DNA of 64,000 nt from Cerioporus squamosus (lineage: Eukaryota > Basidiomycota > Agaricomycetes > Polyporales > Polyporaceae), in assembly GCA_022592435.1 (NCBI GenBank), contig JABYQS010000009.1, positions 452,920 through 516,919 of the forward strand. The letters are read 5' to 3'. Position numbers and translations under genes: made by a program. The notes below the pieces were generated by a model. That model was not told the origin of the DNA. It ran no database searches and saw only the letters and a program-made list of their open reading frames with translations. Positions 55,938 through 64,000 of the stretch are shown here, one piece after another; position 1 is the stretch's first letter; every line of letters begins with the position of its first letter.

Positions 55938-56440
55938 CTGCAGCATGTCCTGGGCCTAACAGTCAGCCTGTGCATGGCGATGATCCTGAGATCCGGGGTC
56001 ACGTGGAAGCCGAGCCTCGCCGCTCGTGTCCCGTTCGGGTCCGCAGGTCCGTGCGCGAGCGTCTCGCTTCGCTGGCAGCAGCCTTGCTCATCCCCGTCCT
56101 CGCCACAGCGTCTCAGCGCCGCCGCTGTTTGCGGGGAGTGGACCTCGTTGGTGGGACGGCTAGCATCCCTTGCACCAAGGTGCACTGCTTCACTGCAGTT
56201 CGACTGGTCTGGCCAGTAAGCCTAGGTGGGCATTGTGCTCGTCGTTGCACGGGCGCTCAGGAGCACGCAGGTGATAGTCCCGCATCAGCAAAACGCGCAC
56301 CTGTCGATAGCGCGCTACAACGTGCGGCGCCAGCCGATATGGCAATCGAGATGCCCATCGGGGGCTACTCCAGATCATAGCGTCCTGTAGAGGATCGTAG
56401 GTGGTGGCACTGGATCATAGATTTTGGTAGCAGACGGTTG
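55938..56440. other. Intergenic, left of the Plavaka element
   Basis: No gene is firmly supported. A minus-strand frame extends to 56185 and could hold a further upstream exon of the unrecognised basic protein, but I see no conserved-looking segment in it. Confidence 0.4.
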
Positions 56441-56455
56441 TGGATGCTAGGTAGA
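56441..56455 (+). repeat. Left inverted repeat of the Plavaka element
   Basis: TGGATGCTAGGTAGA is the exact reverse complement of 61222–61236. The match breaks on both sides, so it may be only the best-preserved part of a longer terminal or subterminal repeat. Confidence 0.7.
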
Positions 56456-56555
56456 TCTAGTGCAGAGTGGTCCAATACTCAAGGCTGTAACTACTTGCAG
56501 CCAAGGGGATCTTAGTACCACGGCTGCTGGGCAAATGTTGCGAACTTCCGAAGAA

Positions 56556-59500
56556 TCATAGCGCGTTGAAGCCGAGGTCGGCGTACGGGTCATTGTAGTA
56601 CAAGTCCTCATCATCGCTGTCGACAGCGCCATCACGAGGCCCATTACTCTCGTCCTCTGCACCCACCTCATCATCTCCATCATCGAGGCCGGCTTCCTGG
56701 TCCATATCATCCTCGTCCTCCTCCCACTCGGGCTCGCCCCCGAGCTTTTGTGCATCCTCTTCCTGCTCCTCTTGGTCGTCCTCGCCACTGTCCTCACCCT
56801 CATCTATGCCGACGCTGTCCCTGACCGCATCCATGTTCATGGAGTCAACCTCCTCTGACTCCTGCCCTGCCGACAGTCCTCCGCCTTCAGCATCTGATTC
56901 CGCAGTAGTGGCATGGGTGCCGTGGTCTCCGTCATGGGCAGCGCGCTCGTTCCGAGTGGCGTTCAGCTGAGAAGCCTCGAGGGAAACACCTTGGCCGCGG
57001 TGTCCAACGCCTCCACCGAGATGGCGCATGAAGATATCGCGTTCAACGGTCCTGAAAAGGCGCGTTCAGCTTAGGCTCACAATCAGATATGGTCAAGCAG
57101 ACGCGTACATGCTTGCATAGTAGTAATAGTAGTCGTCATCGAACCCATCCCACTTGCAGCGACGCGCCAGGGGAGACAGATCGAGGAGGCCGTCTGTCTG
57201 TCCATGCGCCGGGGCAGGCATGAGGTATGCAGCACGGAGGATATCGGCGGGGTCTAGGAAACTGAATGGAAGGCTGTCGGGATCGTTGGCGTCGACAAAT
57301 TGAAGGCGGGGAAGCCGACGATGCTGGAATCCACAGGGATAGGTCTGGTCGCGCTCGAACCAGCGTACCCATACAAAGTCGACACGCTGCCATCGAGACG
57401 TCGTACGCGTTGAGCCCGGACCGGTGTATCGAACGTTTGCGTGGAAGATTCCGATGACGCGGGCATACCAGAAAGGATGATCGTCGTGGGAGTCTTCGTC
57501 CGCAAGGACCATAATGTCGGGATGAGTGCGGGGATTGATGTAGTCCTGATCGCGTCGCATATCGTAGGTCGTGTAGTTGAGCTGAAGAGCCTTGTGAGGA
57601 TACAGGCGGTCGTCCAAGATTTGAAGGCCATGCTGCTGTGCTGTGGAAAACTCCTCGTCGTCGTCAGAAGTCCGAAGAGGCTCTATAAAGCGTCGGAGGA
57701 GATGGTCAAGAAGGAGAGGAGTGAACTCCTAAATAGGTGCATTAGAAAGGTTTTATAAGCAACCAAATAATACCGTACCTTCGTCGCAGGATCGCCATGA
57801 TGCTCAGCAAGCCACCGCGGAAGGTATAGAGGGGAGCGCTGCGAGACCGAGACGTGGTAACAGTCGGATGGTGGTACTGTGTTTAAGGTCTTCCGAACAC
57901 GCTCGCGGGCTTCGCGCTGGGTGCGCTGGGCATCCTTCCGGAGGCGGCGCTCTTCTGAAGGGGGGGCAAAAGTATCGCGAACTCGAATAGCTTGCAGGAG
58001 AGCATGCCGGCGCTGCTTGCGGGCGATCTGAAGGGAATAGGCCACCTTGTTGGTTCGCGCATAAAAACGCTTGACATGTCGATGTTCAAGTTCTCCCTTT
58101 GGGCATGCATTGTCATCAGGACAATACAGTGAGTGAACAAGGAAACGTACGCACCACTTGCGTGGTATAATTGTCTGTGGGTCCCGACCGCTCAACGTAG
58201 TCTGGATAGTCGCCGAGACTGTGGAACTTGTACGTATTGACAACATTGTACTTGACGGGCTTTCTCGAACCATCAGGCTGTGCGTTGGCATTCTTGCTTC
58301 GCTGTCGTCGCACTCGAGCCTCAGCCTGTTGAGCCGACTCACGCGTGGCGTACCGTGGGCAGGTGATAGTGGCGAACATGCGGACAGCTTCATACATGTG
58401 TTTTGTGGACGCTCGGAAGATGTCGAGGGTTACTTCAGTGTGAAGGCGAAGCTTCGCAAGCGCATGCCACACTGCCAGCTCGAAAACAAGATCGAGTACG
58501 ATCTCGTCGTCATGGGATGGCAGGAGGTCTTCGATCGCGGGGATCATTGCCTATAGTATGTTCAGACATGCGATGACATAATTGTGTATGTATAGAGACT
58601 CACAACGAGGTACGCTTCATAGTCTCGAGCCGCCAGCTTCTTCTTTGACGAGACGTCATGCCAAAATCGATGGATGCGATCACGTCCGAATGGGGGCATT
58701 TGGCGCATCCTGTCATGCATGAGTTAGCGAACTCTAAATGCACCTGGGTCAGACAAAGGGCGCGAACCTGTCGTTGAACTCCTGCACGATCTCCCCACTC
58801 ACTCCCGGCGCCTCGAGGATGCGCATCAAGTGCGCGAAGGTATTCTTCCAGACTCCCAACTCGAATTCATGCATCAAGTCAGGAGCCAGGAGCTTGTAGA
58901 CGTCGAGACCTTGGTCAGACAGAAGAGTGGAGAAAGCGCTCTGATTAGCTTATTAGCTAGTAGTACATAGAGCTAAAACAAATAAATCGGGGGCGTACAC
59001 GGATCGGGTTGAGCGACTGGGGTTCCAGGAGCTTCTTGACACGCTTGCTGCTGAGCGAGTAACCTTTGAATATGAGTTCCCTTGCCCGACGGATCTTGCT
59101 GTGCGTGGCTGCATCGTCTGCACGTCGTTTGCTGGTCCGTCGCTCCTCGTCCGCTGCAGTGCCCGCTTCCGAGACCTCTGTCTTCTCCGTTAGACATCGT
59201 GGGCATAAGCATCTGGCAAGTGGCTTCAGAGCGGCGATGAGAACCCTATCAGGAAGCCGCCTGTTAGATACACGGGTGAGCGACGAGAAGATACTCGAAA
59301 CACTAACTTTTCGGGATAGTCTGCGGAATACGTGAAGAAGCGGGGGAAGAGCCGCCGCAGAACTCCATCGCCACACTGCAGCAGAAGTCCCTCCTTGTAC
59401 GCCTTACAGAACTCCGGGTCTAGGAGCAAGTGCCATATCTGGTTGTACAGCTCTCGCTTACAGAACGTGAGGGTGTCGGCGTCCGGGAACTTGTTGTGGG

Positions 59501-61161
59501 CGCGTTGATATTCATCCTTGACGGTGTCGGGTAGCTGGAAAAAGAAGTCTGGTTAGCGGAGAAGCGCATGCATGGTCATGGTTGCAGATACTGACCTGCG
59601 GGATGTATGCGAGATGATGTGCCGCAAACTCAGTTGGTCGACCGCGGACGTACTTCGACAAGCTGCCGAAATACAGATATATCGGCCACAAATAGGCCGA
59701 GCCAAAGCTCGACAGGTGGGTCTCATCTGACCAAAGGAGAAGAGGCAAGACAGCATATTCAACGCTTGGATCATCGCCAAGGACGCGCGGCATGCGACGA
59801 ATCTTGGCATCCTCGTCGAGCATAGCATCTGAATTATAACAGTCGGTCCAGATGCGAATGGGCGACGGAGGTGAGTGGAGAGAGGCGTCGGCGTCGGCCG
59901 ATACGCCGGACATCGGAGAGGGGGGAGCTCGCTGGGAGTCGGATGGCGCAGGACTGGCACTTGCGCATGATGAAGATCTGCGCTGTGACGGCGTGTCAGG
60001 GATCCAGTACCGTATGTGGGGGATCCAGTGGTGCCGATGCGCGGTAGGCGTTGTGTCTGTAACCACACCGGTGATGATGTCAAGAAGGCGGCGGTGAATG
60101 ATGCCCTGTACTTCCACCTGCGGCGCATTCTCCTCCTTCTGAGCAGGACCCTTCACCTTGGGTAACGGAATGAGGACGGAGGCGGTATGCCAGCCGTCTT
60201 CCTTCGAGAACACGCCCGAGGTATTTCCTGCCCAGTCATCCAACAGCTTCTCCGCTTTCTTCGCCGTAAAGTCCTTGAGGTCGTCGACTTGGAAACCGTC
60301 AGAGCGGAGGACCGCAACAAGATCGTTAAAGTCATCTTGCGACTTCACGTCCGAACGTCCGTAGAAGTAGTCGAACCGCCGGAATTGGGCCGCGTTGTCA
60401 AATGGAGCGTAGTCGGGCGAATCGGGAGTCTTGGCGTCGAGTCCTGGGGCGCGAGTCAGCCAAGACACGTTCTTAGCATGCATCTCCCTCTCCATCAGCT
60501 CCTCCGACACCTGCTCAAGACCGGGCGCGTCGCACGCTGAATCAAGCGGTAGGTCCGCTTTGGGATCCTGTTGCGGGCGCCGATAATATCGGCGGAACAC
60601 GCCAAATGAGTCGGGGTCAGAGTCAAACGTCTGTTCGACAACAGGCGACGGTGAACGGGTGGATGGGGAGGAGGGGATGGGTGATGGACCATCAGGGATT
60701 ACCGAGGCGTACTGCGTAGGGAGAGAGCTGCGACTGGACGGAAGAAAGTTCTGAAGTATCTTCGGAATGCGGACACGACGTCCACCGTGTGTCGAAGGGC
60801 CGACAGGGCTGGGAAGTGGTGGGACAGAGGGAGAACCAGGAGCAGGAGGCGAGGCCGGAGCACTGGTATCCTACAGAAACGCGCTGAGCTGCAGTAACTC
60901 GCCTGAACAGCCGCAACATCCGGAATGTACCTGGGGCTCTGGCCTCTGAGCAGCTTCTCCTCCCTCTACCCTCGCACGCTTGCGCGAACCCACCGCAATC
61001 CTCGCGTCCTTGCGTTTCTGGATGCCCGGTATGCGGAACTGACATCTTCCGACGTGGATTCCGTAACTGACCGGGTTCTTGAAGCACTTGTCACATCCCG
61101 GAGCCTTACAAGCCCATGGCGTAGGCTTCGGAATAGTCGATTGAGCAGAGCGAGGGGGCAT
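56556..61161 (-). CDS. Plavaka transposase
   Basis: Ten exons fit: 61161–60931, 60870–59596, 59534–59308, 59245–59001, 58948–58768, 58709–58604, 58550–58155, 58096–57779, 57728–57109, 57051–56556. The sum is 4,095 nt, 1,364 residues; the exon 4/5 junction is the least certain. The N-terminus has a C2H2-like finger (C18, C23, H36, C40). The middle carries the transposase region: DCYNSDAMLDEDAKI, LPLLLWSDETHLSSFGSA, FAAHHLAYIPQL, APDLMHEFELGVWKNTFAHL and HRHVKRFYARTN. The C-terminus reads VERDIFMRHLGGGVGH, then a long Asp/Glu-rich tail. These motifs are those of basidiomycete Plavaka transposases, which excise and insert the element through a DDE-type active site. All exons are open, so the gene may be active. 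It lies divergent from the gene at 61875. Confidence 0.88.
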
Positions 61162-61221
61162 ACTGTAGATACCGTGTATTGAGCAGAAGGGCGAATTGAT
61201 AAGTCGTGAGCGCTTGGGTGC

Positions 61222-61236
61222 TCTACCTAGCATCCA
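61222..61236 (-). repeat. Right inverted repeat of the Plavaka element
   Basis: TCTACCTAGCATCCA on the plus strand, the exact reverse complement of 56441–56455. It lies 60 bp upstream of the transposase start. Confidence 0.7.
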
Positions 61237-61874
61237 GGCGCCTAGAGTGTCACACTCACACAAGTGTCAACTGCGGGGCTTAATCCGCTAAGAAAAACTG
61301 ATAGGACTACGTGATTTGATGACTGCAGGAGAGACCATCCAGAGGGTTTCGAGGTATCGCGCTGTGCGTACGAGTGAGAGCAGCGAGACGTGAGGTGTGA
61401 CCAAGGGTAACACCGTAATGTCACGGTACAGTGGTGACTGGCCGCGTGCCTCAACTCGTGCCGCCTCCCTCCTTCTCTCCGCCAACCTCTGCACCGCCTT
61501 CCCGCCATCCGGAGAGAATGCCAGAGAGCACAGGCTGTCCATTCAAGGTATGTGTCTTCCATGGGCTGCTGAAGTCCCTCGCTCACTGTCTTGTGTTTCC
61601 AGGCCGAGCCCGTTCAGACCATGTGTGCACAGCGGCCAGCCCGCCCTGTCGGGGTCTTCACTCCGAGCCCCGTCATCGTCGAGGCCAGCGTTACACGGTA
61701 TACCCGCCCACTTTGATCCTTTTGGTACGTCCGCTCATCTAGCTCCGGTGCGCGTAACTAAGCTACGGCCAGCTGCCCGCTCCCGCCTCGCGCCTCGACT
61801 CGCCCCGCCTTATGTCCGCTGTGCATATAAACTGGGAATACTCGCCGCACGCTTGCGCCGCCTGTCCTCAAGTC
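61237..61874. promoter_or_regulatory. Intergenic region with TATA box for the 61.9-kb gene
   Basis: No coding is supported. TATAAA at 61826–61831 lies 44 bp before the ATG at 61875 and is preceded by C/T-rich sequence, a good core promoter for the plus-strand gene. Confidence 0.55.
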
Positions 61875-63730
61875 ATGACGCCGACATTCCTCCATCCCAC
61901 TCAGCTACCTGGGCGTCACCACCTCCCTGCCCATCCGACAAAGAAGTCTCATCCTACTGCAGTATCCACCGGCTCCTCGACCCATCCACGCTCGCAGTCT
62001 GGCGGCATGCCCCCTCCGCCCCCTCCAGCTCACATCCCTTCATCATCCCAGCGCGAGATCAGCACCAGTCACCGCGTCTCCGAGGATCAACCACCCGAAG
62101 AGCAGGAGCAGGAGGAGCCCCCACACCCAGGGTTCGCCTCGATTATGTGGTCACTGGACCCGCGCGCAAAGTAAGTCATCGCTTTCATTGTCATCTTAAC
62201 TCACTCTGAGTCGCCCATGTAGCGAGGCTACTCGTATATCGAACGATTACGAGGAGTTCTATGAAGACTGTCGCATCACTGTTCGGTCCACCGGTATCTA
62301 CCCCGACTACGACCGCGTCCTCACGGAGGGTTTGATGATGGTACTTGAGGAACCCTCGGAAGAGGAGCTACCGTCACAGTAAGTCCCTACGACATGCATA
62401 ACTATCATCTACTGACCCCTAATGTTACAGAACATGTGAAGAATTCTGTCCCGCCGTCGAAACAGAGTACGTATGGCCCGCGGTGCACGCATATCTACCA
62501 GAGCTCGAAGAACACGCCGGTTATATCGTGCGCCACCCGGACCTCATCGCCCATATTTCCAAGTTCGTAAGTATCCAGCCGCTCTCTTTTTCTTGCTTTC
62601 GATGTAACACTCATGCGTATTCAGATGACCGCCGTCATGAAGAAGGTCCGCGGCGACGATCTCGTGCGCGTCAGACCTATCACGGCAAAGCTCGCGGCCA
62701 TACCGGATCCCGACGATCTGTTCGATGACAAGGCGAACCGGGGCTGGAAGAGTGTCCAGTTCGGACGCATGCTTGTCCCATACCTCGACCTGCCAGAGTT
62801 CGATGCTGACCCAGAGCGGTGTGCATACCGTTCATTGTATGTACCGAGTCTCCTCCGTTCTGACTTACGTTCATAGATACTGTGCCTTGGCCAGCAGCGG
62901 GAAGAAGCTGATCCTTTCGGAAGACTGGCCTGTCTGTTTGTACGACCTCAAGATCGCGGTACCCGGGCAGTCCATGCCAGGCTTCTTGATGAGCAAATAC
63001 CTGCTACGCGTAAGCTCCCATCTCCTTCCCCTTGTTTGAATCACGCTGATTGACATGTCACAGATGTACATCAAGATCTTCTTTGGCACAGGCAAAGATT
63101 CTGCCTTCGCTGACCGGCAAAACTTCCGCAAGTCCGGAGGCAAGCGCTCCGTCGCGCAGAGGGCTCAGCTCAAGGAAGTTCACAAGGAGGTCCGTTTGTC
63201 TAGCGTCATTTATGTCGCTTGTCTGGCAAGTGGATCTATCCGCAGTCGTTTGTCATTTGCTGACATCCTCACTGACGTTTCAGGCACGATTTTGTCTCAA
63301 CTCGTTGACCGAATGGTCCGACATCGATGGCGCGGACTGGTCGGGAGACGCCTTTGTGCGCTCAATATATCAGGCGATCTTCAACGCGCCGGACTGGGCT
63401 GAACAGCTCCAGCGCTGGTGGACGAAGTAAGCACACGATCACTGTCTGCCTCCTCAATCCTGAGAGCGTTCACTAACGCTGAAGCTGTTATGAAGTAAGA
63501 TCTACGGCAATGGCTTTGAAGAGTCAGAAGAGGTCCGAGAGAAGCGGAAGCACACGGGCCTTCAGAAGTTCCTCCAGGAGTGCGAACGCCCTCGGAAGCG
63601 TCTGAAGCCCTGCCCGCGCACTCGGGACCGATCCCCACCGGCAAGCGACAACGATGAGGACGACCACGAGCATAGTCAATCCCAGCCTCGTCAGCAAGGC
63701 CAGCCTCGCAGCCACAGCACGGAGGTATAG
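61875..63730 (+). CDS. DUF6698-like hypothetical protein
   Basis: Eight exons fit: 61875–62170, 62223–62378, 62431–62566, 62625–62836, 62877–63009, 63064–63189, 63284–63426, 63496–63730. All junctions are GT–AG, and the sum is 1,437 nt, 478 residues plus TAG. Residues 1–85 are Pro/Ser-rich. The folded part contains NDYEEFYEDCRITV, YVWPAVHAYLPELEEHAGY, RGWKSVQFGRMLVPYLDLP, PGQSMPGFLMSKYLLRMYIK and SIYQAIFNAPDWAEQLQRWW; the C-terminus is charged (RPRKRLKPCPRTRDR). The PGFLMSKYLLR–FFGTG segment resembles DUF6698, a family of unknown function expanded in mushroom-forming fungi and often near transposons. I name it from memory of that pattern only. The gene model is strong; the family name is tentative. 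Confidence 0.75.
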
Positions 63731-64000
63731 GAGGCCTAACCCGGCATGTCGTCTCGCGTCTTGATCGTGCAGCTTACTGCCGACATCATGTATCAGTAAT
63801 CTTGCTCTCTCGGACTCCCCACTCTGTTTATGTAGTGTATGTGCAGAAGTATCTTGCAATATGATCACATCTTTATCACCTGCTTGATTTGTTGCCCAGC
63901 CAGTATGAATTACGACAATTCATGGACCATCTGGACCATCTCGTCCAAGTCGCCCATATATTGTAGCTTTCGCTCATGTGCTGTAGTACCTCCGCCTCGT

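Larger units (their letters stand above)
56441..61236 (-). mobile_element. Plavaka (CACTA-related) DNA transposon
   Basis: A 4.8-kb unit bounded by exact 15-nt inverted repeats (56441–56455 and 61222–61236) contains only the transposase gene, with 100 bp after its stop and 60 bp before its start. The transposase is of the Plavaka type, a basidiomycete branch of the CMC/CACTA superfamily. The true element ends may lie slightly outside the 15-nt matches, since the bases immediately flanking them do not form an obvious target duplication. Confidence 0.75.

Noticed and set aside
1..64000. CRISPR arrays, operons, bacterial or viral gene clusters
   Set aside because: No spaced direct-repeat array and no prokaryotic gene organisation; genes have spliceosomal introns throughout.

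Overview
The window looks like nuclear DNA of an agaricomycete fungus, most likely a wood-decay basidiomycete of the Polyporales type. The evidence is: many short GT–AG introns (about 35–190 bp, mostly near 50), moderately high GC, a Plavaka-type (CACTA-related) transposase, a Tad1-like LINE, a copia LTR element, an Ecl1-type zinc protein and a family of fast-evolving F-box-like genes. No rRNA, tRNA, CRISPR or bacterial features were seen. The assignment to order is inference.

Layout. 1–4.7 kb: a 3'-truncated Ty1/copia retrotransposon on the minus strand. It has one LTR (4033–4700), a candidate primer-binding site, gag, an in-frame TGA, then zinc knuckle, protease and integrase. It ends before reverse transcriptase at a CCCGCGGG-rich repeat. 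4.9–11.9 kb: three paralogous F-box/LRR-like genes. The first (plus strand) is a pseudogene with frameshifts, stops and a ~0.5-kb insertion; the other two (minus strand) are intact two-exon genes. 12.2–13.8 kb: a 13-exon mitochondrial carrier gene with three 10–11-nt microexons, whose exon sum gives an exact 287-residue frame. 13.8–27.2 kb: a gene-poor stretch. 27.2–29.0 kb: an isolated three-exon gene for an Ecl1-type (life-span regulatory factor) zinc protein. 29.0–43.6 kb: a second gene-poor stretch with only short repeats and palindromes.

43.6–54 kb: a near-complete LINE on the minus strand, with poly(A) tail, an ORF2 of 1,714 residues (endonuclease, reverse transcriptase, RNase H, zinc knuckle), a 1-kb inter-ORF spacer, and an ORF1 split into two overlapping frames offset by -1. 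54.8–55.9 kb: an unrecognised basic protein next to a hexanucleotide microsatellite. 56.4–61.2 kb: a Plavaka transposon whose ten-exon transposase (1,364 residues in my model) lies between exact 15-nt inverted repeats. 61.9–63.7 kb: an eight-exon gene of 478 residues, divergent from the transposase, resembling agaricomycete DUF6698-like proteins.

How it fits together: this is a transposon-rich accessory segment. Host genes (carrier, Ecl1-like, F-box-like) sit as islands between mobile elements and long stretches with no recognisable coding. There is no sign of a metabolic cluster. Exon models were built by eye from splice signals and frame continuity; family names are from motif recognition without a database search.
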